Assembly: GCF_934754915.1 (NCBI RefSeq)
Contig: NZ_CAKVKB010000178.1
Span: 1 to 5,682 of the forward strand
Length of the DNA: 5,682 nucleotides
Reading direction: 5' to 3'
From: an uncultured Clostridium sp.
GTDB lineage: Bacteria; Bacillota; Clostridia; Clostridiales; Clostridiaceae
Below the pieces are notes generated by a model. That model was not told the DNA's origin. It saw only the letters and a program-made list of their open reading frames with translations, and ran no database searches. Made by a program: the position numbers and the translations under genes. Shown here piece by piece: positions 1 through 5,636 of the stretch; position 1 is the first letter of the stretch, and each line of letters starts with the position of its first letter.

Positions 1-92
1 ATTTTGTTCAAGATGTAATAATGCGTAAGCATCCATTATATTTTTAGCTTTATCCAATTCTACATTATATTCATTACTATATTAACTTTCAT
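1..92 (-). pseudogene. 5' end of an unidentified leftward gene, apparently frameshifted, running off the window
   Basis: A good ribosome binding site (AAGGAG, 106-101) stands 8 nt before an ATG at 92-90, but that frame reads only MKVNIVMNIM before a TAG at 62-60. The frame displaced by -1 is the only one open to the window edge. From about position 72 it reads NEYNVELDKAKNIMDAY and then ALLHLEQN, which looks like ordinary helical coding sequence. A TAA at 84-82 closes that frame upstream, and it has no ATG before 36-34. The simplest reading is loss of one base between about 90 and 72; an undetected TTG start (57-55) without a ribosome binding site, or a sequencing error, are alternatives. I do not recognise the protein. 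It follows the head genes on the same strand, so it could be the next structural gene (scaffold-like helices are possible), but nothing proves that. Confidence 0.4.
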
Positions 93-100
93 TTCTATTT

Positions 101-106
101 CTCCTT
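101..106 (-). promoter_or_regulatory. Ribosome binding site of the broken leftward gene
   Basis: AAGGAG on the minus strand is followed by 8 nt and then ATG (92-90). The spacing is ideal, so the start was probably functional before the reading frame was interrupted. It matters because it fixes the original start and exposes the frame conflict with the downstream open frame. Confidence 0.55.
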
Positions 107-110
107 AAAT

Positions 111-139
111 TTGATTTACAATATATTTCCACTTATAAT
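111..139 (+). promoter_or_regulatory. Sigma-A-type promoter for the DUF1883 gene
   Basis: TTGATT (111-116, four of six matches to TTGACA) and a perfect TATAAT (134-139) are separated by exactly 17 nt. Transcription would start near 146 and leave a leader of about 45 nt before the ATG at 191. A housekeeping promoter of this quality facing away from the late operon suggests the small gene can be expressed independently of the lytic cycle. AT-rich DNA produces TATAAT by chance, but the -35 match and spacing together make this one credible. Confidence 0.65.
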
Positions 140-146
140 TTATTTA

Positions 147-164
147 TCAGCTTAGCAGAGCTGA
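147..164 (+). promoter_or_regulatory. Small hairpin in the leader of the DUF1883 gene
   Basis: TCAGCT (147-152) and AGCTGA (159-164) form a perfect 6-bp stem with a 6-nt loop (TAGCAG). It lies at the predicted 5' end of the transcript and upstream of the ribosome binding site at 175-182. It could stabilise the 5' end of the mRNA or act at DNA level as a short operator just past the transcription start. It is short enough to be chance. Confidence 0.35.
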
Positions 165-190
165 AATATTTATGAAAGGTGGTGTACATA

Positions 191-430
191 ATGGCTCAAA
201 TCCCATATGCAGATACTAATGACTCTTTGTCTGTTGAAGTTCAACTTACTCATGCATCTGATGTATTTCTTGTAGATAGCTCAAATTTCCATAAATTTAA
301 ATCTGGTCAAAGCTTTAAATATTATGGTGGGCATTATACTAGAACACCTGTGCATATTTCAGTTAAAGGTGCTGGAAGATGGTATTTAATTGTTCGTGGC
401 GGTGGACAATATAAATATCGTTTTTATTAA
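191..430 (+). CDS. DUF1883-family small protein; moron-like accessory gene
   Basis: A 79-residue protein that I recognise from its sequence pattern as a DUF1883 domain: LVDSSNF (residues 27-33), SGQ (38-40), YYGGHYTRTPV (44-54) and GRWYLIV (62-68) followed by GGG. Family members usually read D-S-S-N-[FY], then Y-x-G-G, then S-P-[VF], then G-H-W-x-V-V; here the late D-L-G-G is R-G-G-G. The domain fills the whole protein, with no signal peptide or membrane segment. Its molecular function is unknown to me. As I recall, DUF1883 also occurs fused to TIR domains, which would hint at a sensing or defence context. I chose ATG 191 over GTG 179 because AAAGGTGG (175-182) lies 8 nt before it. G+C is about 33% by hand count, above the 22-25% seen in sampled MuF gene lines. 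It lies opposite to the head operon with its own promoter and terminator. Confidence 0.8.
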   Translation: MAQIPYADTNDSLSVEVQLTHASDVFLVDSSNFHKFKSGQSFKYYGGHYTRTPVHISVKGAGRWYLIVRGGGQYKYRFY

Positions 431-435
431 TGCAT

Positions 436-466
436 AAAGGTTACCATTAAATTTCGGTAACCTTTT
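436..466. terminator. Convergent, possibly bidirectional intrinsic terminator
   Basis: AAAGGTTACC (436-445) and GGTAACCTTT (456-465) form a perfect 10-bp stem with a 10-nt loop. On the plus strand the stem runs into TTTT (463-466), ending the DUF1883 transcript 5 nt after its stop codon. On the minus strand the tail is shorter (CCTTTATG), so leftward termination would be weaker. The last codons and stop of the leftward 65-residue gene lie inside this structure. Confidence 0.8.
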
Positions 467-644
467 CCAATACAGCATTTTCTTCAAAATGTTTATATAC
501 TTTTTCCATTGCATCTTTAATGTTTTTGACTGTAAATCCTTCTTTAATTGAAAAATCAACAACAGTTTTTATTAATTTTTCCTCCGATTCCTTCATTACA
601 ACTTTAATTTCTTCCAACCTTAATTCCTCCTTAAATTTTTGCAT
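447..644 (-). CDS. Hypothetical 65-residue helical protein
   Basis: I do not recognise this protein. It starts MQKFKEELRLEEIKVV and is rich in Lys and Glu. The pattern suggests two or three amphipathic helices, with a central segment (VVDFSIKEGFTVKNIKDAME) recalling a small helical bundle or a short helix-turn-helix-like unit; no catalytic or metal-binding motif is visible. I chose ATG 644-642 because AGTAGGTG lies 8 nt upstream. A longer reading from TTG 695 would overlap the preceding gene and has no ribosome binding site. The gene is the last of the leftward run, and its stop (449-447) sits in the convergent terminator stem. Its ribosome binding site lies in the 3' arm of the hairpin at 650-680, so translation may be repressed or the gene may be insulated from upstream transcription. 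It could be structural or regulatory. Confidence 0.55.
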   Translation of the reverse strand: MQKFKEELRLEEIKVVMKESEEKLIKTVVDFSIKEGFTVKNIKDAMEKVYKHFEENAVLEKVTEI

Positions 645-649
645 AATAA

Positions 650-680
650 AAGCACCTACTCTTTTTCTAAGTAAGTGCTT
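650..680 (-). terminator. Hairpin with U-rich tail that also covers a ribosome binding site; terminator or attenuator candidate
   Basis: On the minus strand AAGCACTTACT (680-670) pairs with AGTAGGTGCTT (660-650) over 11 bp, with one G-U wobble and a 9-nt A-rich loop. It is followed by TTATTATG, so CUUUUAUU trails the stem. It starts 2 nt after the stop codon of the acidic gene (682-684). The 3' arm contains AGTAGGTG, the apparent ribosome binding site for the ATG at 644. The structure could end most operon transcripts, hide that site in read-through mRNA, or do both. The U tract is short and interrupted. Confidence 0.5.
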
Positions 681-681
681 G

Positions 682-969
682 TTATTCTGTATCAATAACT
701 ATATTACTATTATTAATATTCATAAACAAATCTCGTATTTCCTCTATATCAGTGCTCACATCATAATAAATATAACCTACATATTTATCATCATCTTCTG
801 TTCCTAATCTTCCATTATATTCAATAATAGTATTTATATTATCATTGAATTTGCTCCAATCATCATTCCTATTTATGAATAAGGTTTCTTGCTTATTTAG
901 ATTTAATTGTTTCAGCAACTGCTCTTGATCAATTTCTTCTTTGCTAAACATATTGAAACCATATTTCAT
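682..969 (-). CDS. Small acidic protein; candidate immunity partner of the MuF C-terminal domain
   Basis: A 95-residue protein with 20 Asp/Glu against 9 Lys/Arg by my count, hence strongly acidic. It has no signal peptide or membrane segment and I recognise no family. It begins with a likely helical stretch (residues 10-25, SKEEIDQEQLLKQLNL), has W38, and later a YVGYIYYDV strand-like segment (62-70). Start ATG 969 is supported by AAGGAGGA (983-976) with 6-7 nt spacing, and that site lies in the last codons of the MuF gene, whose stop is only 2 nt upstream. Such tight coupling means it is made together with MuF. Small acidic cytoplasmic proteins directly after a toxin domain are typical immunity proteins, so that is my inferred role. 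The alternative is a small head or head-completion protein of unknown type. Confidence 0.6.
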   Translation of the reverse strand: MKYGFNMFSKEEIDQEQLLKQLNLNKQETLFINRNDDWSKFNDNINTIIEYNGRLGTEDDDKYVGYIYYDVSTDIEEIRDLFMNINNSNIVIDTE

Positions 970-971
970 GA

Positions 972-2282
972 CTAATCCTCCTTCTTCAATAATTTTAATA
1001 ATTCATATACTTCTTTTTCTTGAGTATCTGAAAGTTTTAAACCTTTTTTAATATTCTCCATATAAGGATTATTAGGATTCATTTTTAACTCTTTTAATAA
1101 TTTATATTGGTCTCTATTTAATGTTACAAATCCTTCTCCTTTTATTGGATGAAATCTTCCATCATGAATTCCATAGGTTCTATTATTAACAATATACGTA
1201 TCATTAACCTTATTATATAACCCCTTCTTTATATCTTCAATATCTTTTTGATAATCAATACCTGGTAATATTATAGTATTATTCTCTTTAGGTGCTGACT
1301 GTTTTCCAATAGAAGTTAATACATGCCTTTTAGGTAATGGAGCTTTATATTTATTTATTTTTTCTAGTTCACTTTTATTTATTCCAGTATTATTAATATT
1401 TTTATTTTTCCATTCCTCATACGTCTGCCAGTCAATCCTCTGTTTAGTTTCATTATCTATTCTGTAAGTTGGTCTCCAGTTCTTATCTATTATAGATACA
1501 TATGTACATCTACAAAAAGGATGTTGTGGTAAATCTACTGGCTTTTCATATACACTATAACTCTGGCCATCATATTGACTACAATCACTACAGATTTTGC
1601 CATCTAATGTTCCCATGTATAACACATATTCTATATTATGATTTTTTTGCCACTCATTATTAGATTGCTCCTGCACTCTGGATATATTATCAACAACAAG
1701 TCTGTCAGTAACATATTTATTATTTCTATATTTTTTCTGAATAACACTACCAATATCATTAACATTTATTTCGCCATTAAGAAATTTTTTAACTTGAAGT
1801 TTTAAATCTTTTCTTAAATTAACTTTATCATCCCATAAGGTTTCATTCCACATTTTACTGGTTTTATTAATTTCAGAATTAATTATCTTCTGTAAAATTT
1901 TATCTGATACAGGCTTCAAAGTATAATTTATACCCATGGCCATAACAAAGCTATTAATATAATAAGAATCCCTTGCAGTTTGATTTAAAATATCTGAAAT
2001 ACAATCTTTCTCAGCATTAAATTCATTACCAAACATCTCATTTATCTTACTGCATAATTCTTTATATAGTTTCATTTGTTGGGTCTTGCTTATATTTATA
2101 CATGTATCTTCAATGTTGCATTTAAACATTATCTTAGATAATTCATTAATAAGATACTCTTTATTAGAATTTCTTACAGGATCACATATCTCATTTAGAG
2201 TTTTATTATGCATTTCATACATCTGTTCCAATAGAGAAATAATCAGCTTAGAGAATAACTTTTGATTTTTATTAAGTTTCAT
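972..2282 (-). CDS. MuF-type minor head protein with C-terminal extension (possible toxin domain)
   Basis: A 436-residue homologue of phage Mu gpF / SPP1 gp7, a minor capsid protein found at the portal. Residues 1-170 are mostly helical with five scattered Cys. The diagnostic MuF region is about 190-262: DRLVVDNISRVQEQSN, then DGKICSDCSQYDGQ (C231, C234), then LPQHPFCRC (H254, C257, C259), a Cys/His set that could bind a metal. The usual TYEEW closing motif is at 287-291. SPP1 gp7 is near 310 residues, so about 130 are extra: a linker (300-342) and a C-terminal module (343-436) containing NNRTYGIHDGRFHPIKGEGF (366-385), with H373, D374, R376 and H378 as possible active-site residues. That layout fits MuF polymorphic toxins of Firmicute phages; the module itself I cannot name. 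The ATG overlaps the end of the portal gene by 11 bp, with a GGTGAT ribosome binding site. Confidence 0.88.
   Translation of the reverse strand: MKLNKNQKLFSKLIISLLEQMYEMHNKTLNEICDPVRNSNKEYLINELSKIMFKCNIEDTCINISKTQQMKLYKELCSKINEMFGNEFNAEKDCISDILNQTARDSYYINSFVMAMGINYTLKPVSDKILQKIINSEINKTSKMWNETLWDDKVNLRKDLKLQVKKFLNGEINVNDIGSVIQKKYRNNKYVTDRLVVDNISRVQEQSNNEWQKNHNIEYVLYMGTLDGKICSDCSQYDGQSYSVYEKPVDLPQHPFCRCTYVSIIDKNWRPTYRIDNETKQRIDWQTYEEWKNKNINNTGINKSELEKINKYKAPLPKRHVLTSIGKQSAPKENNTIILPGIDYQKDIEDIKKGLYNKVNDTYIVNNRTYGIHDGRFHPIKGEGFVTLNRDQYKLLKELKMNPNNPYMENIKKGLKLSDTQEKEVYELLKLLKKED
1302..1319 (-). repeat. 18-nt direct repeat, copy in the MuF gene linker
   Basis: TTTTCCAATAGAAGTTAA (plus-strand reading) is identical to 5637-5654. 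Here it encodes LTSIGK, residues 322-327 of the MuF protein, in the linker just before the C-terminal module. Flanking bases differ. Confidence 0.7.
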
Positions 2283-3603
2283 CTACATCACCAGTATTCA
2301 TTTCCTCTACAAGTTCTTTTTTGACCTTCTCAGCTTCTGAAACTTTATTATTAATAAAACTGAATAATCCTCTAGATGTATCTTTAGATATCGTTCCTTC
2401 TGGAACCTGTGCAAGCATTTGAGCTGTGCTTAAATCATCACTTGGAACATTTGGAGTATAAAGCAATTTAACATCTTTATAATCATATTTTTTATTTTTC
2501 TTTAAATCTAAATATAAAAATAAAAATCTTATTCTATTTTTAACTATATTCTTATGAGCTTTAGTTTGTAAGCTGCATTTATTTTCAAGTGCTATTAATC
2601 TACTTCTAAGAGCAACGCCACTTAAATTACTCTGCAATTTTTCATTATGATTTATATGGCAAGCTAATTGATACATTGTATCTTCATATCTATCTAAAGT
2701 ATTTTGTATGAATGTATCATTTATATTTTTTATTAGCCATTCGGCATCCCCACCAGATTGAGGAAATTGAATAATCCCTAATTTTTTCATTTGTGGGATT
2801 TCTTTTTCATCAACCTCGGCTCCTTTAAATAACAAATAAGCATTTCTAAAATCACTTATTTCATTTCCTATATCCGATAAATTGGTTTCAAATGCATCCT
2901 GTAATCCTTTCATATCTTTATACAAACTATCGTCAAAGCCTTCTTCTGTCAATTTTCCAATAGTAACAGGAACTTCACCAAACATATTTATATCTGGCTC
3001 AGCAATTTCATTAAATTTACCATCATAATGATAAATATAATCTGATGTATAAACATCTATATAGGTTATAGTTGTTTCAAAATCATTCTTAAATGCATGT
3101 ATAAAAAATAAAATCTTACCTGAAGCTTTATCATAATAGGCATAACCTTCAGTAGGTTTTATAATCTTACTACAAAAATCAGCATTATTATCAATGTAAT
3201 ACAGTTCATACACTTGAGTAAATATCAATAAGTATTTCATAACATCAGTATCATGTAATTCATCCCAGTGAGCTGTATAATACTCAATATCTTGTACAAC
3301 ATTCTCATTATCTGTTCTAGATTCATATGTAATGTCATTTCCAAGGGTGTATGCGACTTCTTCCTTAACAAACTTCTTAATGTAATTTACATTTATTTTA
3401 AGATTAGATCTTTCAGTAATAAACAAATACTTTCTAATTGCGTCAGTATCACCTTTATAATATCTATACATTTTTTCATAAACATTTTTAAATATCCAAT
3501 ATGAACCATAAGCCTTTTTAACTAAAGATAAATGTTCTGGATTACTAAGGTCCAGTCCTATTTCCTTTTTGAATAATTTTTTAATTAAATCACTTATTTT
3601 CAA
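2272..3603 (-). CDS. Portal protein, SPP1 gp6-like
   Basis: A 443-residue portal protein. Twelve or thirteen copies would form the ring at one capsid vertex through which DNA enters, where the terminase docks and to which the tail is later attached. I assign it from the SPP1-type pattern: a helical N-terminus with YYKGD (48-52), then RSNLKINVNYIKKFVKEEV and YTLGN (65-89), a strand-rich middle (about 130-215) with FGEVPV (208-213), a long helical stretch around DAFETNLSDIGNEISDF (236-252), and NLSGVALRSRL (326-336), the conserved region near the stem and crown helices. Its length is a little below the roughly 500 of SPP1 gp6, with a short acidic C-terminus. It starts at TTG 3603, confirmed by a strong AGGAGGT ribosome binding site. 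Its position between terminase and MuF is the canonical order. I am confident of the assignment. Confidence 0.92.
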   Translation of the reverse strand: MKISDLIKKLFKKEIGLDLSNPEHLSLVKKAYGSYWIFKNVYEKMYRYYKGDTDAIRKYLFITERSNLKINVNYIKKFVKEEVAYTLGNDITYESRTDNENVVQDIEYYTAHWDELHDTDVMKYLLIFTQVYELYYIDNNADFCSKIIKPTEGYAYYDKASGKILFFIHAFKNDFETTITYIDVYTSDYIYHYDGKFNEIAEPDINMFGEVPVTIGKLTEEGFDDSLYKDMKGLQDAFETNLSDIGNEISDFRNAYLLFKGAEVDEKEIPQMKKLGIIQFPQSGGDAEWLIKNINDTFIQNTLDRYEDTMYQLACHINHNEKLQSNLSGVALRSRLIALENKCSLQTKAHKNIVKNRIRFLFLYLDLKKNKKYDYKDVKLLYTPNVPSDDLSTAQMLAQVPEGTISKDTSRGLFSFINNKVSEAEKVKKELVEEMNTGDVDET

Positions 3604-3611
3604 ACTGTTTT

Positions 3612-3618
3612 ACCTCCT
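3612..3618 (-). promoter_or_regulatory. Ribosome binding site that fixes the TTG start of the portal gene
   Basis: AGGAGGT on the minus strand, 8 nt before TTG (3603-3601). It overlaps the last two bases of the terminase stop codon TAG (3619-3617), so ribosomes finishing terminase end on the portal's initiation site. This favours translational coupling. Confidence 0.8.
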
Positions 3619-5377
3619 ACAATCCAAAACTTCTTCTATCTAATATTTGTATTTTGCTTACTGTTTTTATTTCATCAACTTTAATCCAAAATTCAGATGC
3701 AACATCTGGAGCATCATCATGAGGAGAATATTTTTGTCCAGCAAACTCCATAATTTGATTGATAAACTCTTCATCTTCTGAGCAAAAAATAAATTCCCCA
3801 CGATTAACATAAGGAATTATTGTACTGATTTTATCATCTTTATTTTTTCTTTGTGCTTCATTTATGATTGTTATACTTCTATATTTTAAAATTGGATGTT
3901 CTTTCAATTTCTTTTCTAGTTGGTTTGCATCTGCACCATTAAAAGTGTTCTTTTCAATGCTTACATGGGTTATTTCAGGATATTCCAATAATAAATAAAT
4001 CATATGGTCTATATACTTATCAAATTCCTGTCTTGCATTAATTTTTGCAAGTTCTCCTTTACGACAATACTTAAAACCATTGGTAGCAGTAGAACCTACC
4101 ATATAGGCACTATAGTCATTTTTCTTTCCACCAGATGCCGCAGGATCAACAATCAGCATTGTTTTCTTAAATTCATGAGTTTCAATTGTTTTTCTATCTT
4201 CTGTATGCATAGATTTAAACCACTTTTCACCTATAGCATCTACATCACCCTGAACTTCTTGCTTAAATGAGTTTGGATTTTCATAATAATCCAATGCAAG
4301 ATCAAGACAATCCCAAAACTCTGGCCATAGCTTTCCAAACTGCATATCTGCTTCATGATTATAATAAAACTCTTTAGCATCCTCTAAATGGTCTGGATTC
4401 TTAAAATCTTGAAGTATTTTTTTGAATTCTAGCCATAAACCACTATTGAAATACTTATCAACATCATCAATATCAACTCCACGGTATTTTTTAAACTTCC
4501 ATGTAGAACTTTTAAGTAGCCTACTATAAAAGCATTCCTTATGCTGTTGTGTTCCCCAAGCCATCATAACAGTACCTTTTTTCACTATCTTACCGTTACG
4601 CTTAATAGCTCTTTGCTTAGCAAACTTAACATCATCAGAATATCTTTTCCATTTCTTCTCTCTAGCTTCTTCAGTTCTTACATCATCTTCAGATTGATAA
4701 TCATCAAGTATTATTAAATCTGGTCTGGTATTACGATATTTACGACCACGCATTGGAGATGTTGAAGAAATTGCTTCAACAAAAGTTCTATTTGTAAATT
4801 CTAATTGAGTAGCATTGCATTTATAGTCCTTATTGCCATCATCAAGCAATTTGCCAAAGGCATCTTCAATATATTGATTTTCTATGACATTATCTTTTAT
4901 ATCCTTGATAAATTTTTCAGCAGTACTTCCTATATCAGAACATATTAAAACATAGGTCTTATGCTTATAGGCCATACTCCAAATACTAGGACCTAAAGTA
5001 CCAAAAGCAGATTTACCAGTACCTCTACTAAGAACACGCCCCAATTGTTCTGGACCATCACCAATAATGCTCTCCTGAATATCATGCCATAATTCTTCAT
5101 GAACATCAGCTATTGGAGCAGCTGCATTATCTTCTTTAGGTAGATATATATCCTGTAAAAAATACAAACAAAAAAACTCTAAAGAAATTTGTCCAAGTTG
5201 CCATGCTAATCCATGGAAGCCAAACAAGTTCTTAGAGTTTTCTAATATTCTGCTATCCGTTAATTCTTCTGCTTTTTTATCATCAATACCTATATCCGTA
5301 TAAGATTTTTTTAAGAAGTGATAAAGCAGCCATTTGTTTCTAGCTTCATCACTAGGGAAATCATATGGAATTTTCAA
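3617..5377 (-). CDS. terL: Terminase large subunit (DNA-packaging ATPase and nuclease)
   Basis: A 586-residue packaging motor that cuts concatemeric phage DNA and uses ATP to pump it through the portal. The N-terminal ATPase domain shows Walker A at 116-123 (LSRGTGKS), Walker B at 221-226 (LIILDD, an Asp pair instead of Asp-Glu), and the coupling motif AWGTQQH at 273-279. The C-terminal RNase H-like nuclease shows LIVDPAASGGKKNDYSAY (408-425; D411 and perhaps D421), VSIEKN (472-477; E475) and SPHDDAPD (551-558; D555/D558), the expected acidic metal-binding set. The length is normal for a clostridial phage TerL, and no residue essential to the family looks lost. It starts at TTG 5377, chosen because AGAGGTGA (5391-5384) lies 6 nt upstream and because no ATG fits. 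It is the first gene of the leftward run; the usual small-subunit gene is not found in the 305 bp before it. Confidence 0.95.
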   Translation of the reverse strand: MKIPYDFPSDEARNKWLLYHFLKKSYTDIGIDDKKAEELTDSRILENSKNLFGFHGLAWQLGQISLEFFCLYFLQDIYLPKEDNAAAPIADVHEELWHDIQESIIGDGPEQLGRVLSRGTGKSAFGTLGPSIWSMAYKHKTYVLICSDIGSTAEKFIKDIKDNVIENQYIEDAFGKLLDDGNKDYKCNATQLEFTNRTFVEAISSTSPMRGRKYRNTRPDLIILDDYQSEDDVRTEEAREKKWKRYSDDVKFAKQRAIKRNGKIVKKGTVMMAWGTQQHKECFYSRLLKSSTWKFKKYRGVDIDDVDKYFNSGLWLEFKKILQDFKNPDHLEDAKEFYYNHEADMQFGKLWPEFWDCLDLALDYYENPNSFKQEVQGDVDAIGEKWFKSMHTEDRKTIETHEFKKTMLIVDPAASGGKKNDYSAYMVGSTATNGFKYCRKGELAKINARQEFDKYIDHMIYLLLEYPEITHVSIEKNTFNGADANQLEKKLKEHPILKYRSITIINEAQRKNKDDKISTIIPYVNRGEFIFCSEDEEFINQIMEFAGQKYSPHDDAPDVASEFWIKVDEIKTVSKIQILDRRSFGL

Positions 5378-5383
5378 GCTTTA

Positions 5384-5391
5384 TCACCTCT
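5384..5391 (-). promoter_or_regulatory. Ribosome binding site that fixes the TTG start of the terminase gene
   Basis: AGAGGTGA on the minus strand, 6 nt before TTG (5377-5375). No ATG occurs in frame at a suitable distance, and the first codons after the TTG (KIPYDFPSDEARNKW) look like a natural terminase N-terminus. Confidence 0.75.
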
Positions 5392-5397
5392 TGACTT

Positions 5398-5472
5398 TTA
5401 AAATTTGCCACAAAATTTCTGTAACTGGCCGACGCTATATTGACTATGTTCAGATTTAGAACCTACCCCCAT
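5398..5472 (-). other. GC-richer patch with G5 tract before terL; candidate packaging (cos/pac) site or tiny ORF
   Basis: In AT-rich surroundings this stretch has a GGGGGTAGG tract (5470-5462 on the minus strand), the block GCGTCGGCC (5436-5428) and two AAATTTT words. G-tract plus CG-block sequence near the terminase genes resembles what I remember of cos regions in HNH-endonuclease phages; this is recollection, not a match I could run. It can also be read as a 24-codon ORF (MGVGSKSEHSQYSVGQLQKF then CGKF) with no ribosome binding site, which I think is coincidental or a remnant. Confidence 0.3.
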
Positions 5473-5505
5473 GTTCAAATCAAGAACATTTCCCAAACTA
5501 ATATT

Positions 5506-5518
5506 TAAAGGTCAGACT
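5506..5518. repeat. 13-nt direct repeat, copy 1 (TAAAGGTCAGACT)
   Basis: TAAAGGTCAGACT is repeated exactly at 5606-5618, 100 bp away. It is followed after 4 nt by ATTTCGCT (5523-5530), which itself recurs at 5593-5600. The two elements form a nested A-B...B-A arrangement in the leader of the packaging operon, as expected of a protein-binding array such as small-terminase or regulator sites. Confidence 0.65.
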
Positions 5519-5521
5519 AAT

Positions 5522-5552
5522 TATTTCGCTAAACATAAGTTTAGTAGAAATA
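5522..5552. other. Imperfect hairpin in the terminase leader
   Basis: TATTTC (5522-5527) with CTAAAC (5529-5534), loop ATAA, then GTTTAG (5539-5544) and GAAATA (5547-5552). These pair over 12 bp, broken by a 1x2 internal loop. There is no good T run after it on either strand (TTATTTAT on the plus strand is weak), so it is more likely an operator or RNA structure than a strong terminator. It contains copy 1 of the ATTTCGCT repeat. Confidence 0.45.
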
Positions 5553-5592
5553 TTATTTATATGTAAATGGCTTAACCATGCTATTTATTACA

Positions 5593-5600
5593 ATTTCGCT
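5593..5600. repeat. 8-nt repeat ATTTCGCT, copy 2
   Basis: Identical to 5523-5530. It lies 5 nt before the second copy of the 13-nt repeat, on the opposite side compared with copy 1. An 8-mer alone could be chance; the nesting with the 13-mer makes it worth recording. Confidence 0.4.
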
Positions 5601-5605
5601 TTTTG

Positions 5606-5618
5606 TAAAGGTCAGACT
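5606..5618. repeat. 13-nt direct repeat, copy 2 (TAAAGGTCAGACT)
   Basis: Exact copy of 5506-5518 in the same orientation. It is about 230 bp upstream of the terminase start. Confidence 0.65.
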
Positions 5619-5636
5619 TTTAATAAAATATGGAGT

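Noticed and set aside
179..190. GTG at 179 as the start of the DUF1883 gene
   Set aside because: That GTG lies within the AAAGGTGG ribosome binding site itself, which is ideally placed for the ATG at 191.
645..695. TTG at 695 as an earlier start for the 65-residue gene
   Set aside because: It would overlap the end of the acidic gene, has no ribosome binding site, and adds residues encoded by the hairpin.
520..807. 95-codon open frame on the plus strand, hydrophobic product
   Set aside because: It lies wholly opposite the two leftward small genes and their hairpin. Its Ile/Phe-rich sequence is what the complement of AT-rich Lys/Glu/Asn coding sequence gives, and no ribosome binding site precedes it.
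3268..3504. 78-codon plus-strand open frame inside the portal gene
   Set aside because: Shadow of the portal gene: low-complexity Ile/Phe/Asn product, no ribosome binding site, and the opposite frame has clear portal motifs.
4004..4270. 88-codon plus-strand open frame inside the terminase gene
   Set aside because: It overlaps the nuclease motifs of terminase on the other strand, and its Cys/Phe/Ile-rich product resembles no protein I know.
5398..5472. 24-codon ORF just before the terminase
   Set aside because: No ribosome binding site and no recognisable protein. The sequence is better explained as a non-coding GC-richer patch, though a gene remnant is not excluded.
5471..5489. ATGTTC...GAACAT inverted repeat as a terminator
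   Set aside because: The stem is only 6 bp and is followed by G5 on the minus strand and no T run on the plus strand.
5506..5618. Direct repeats as a CRISPR array
   Set aside because: There are only two 13-nt copies 100 bp apart, with no regular spacer and no cas genes.
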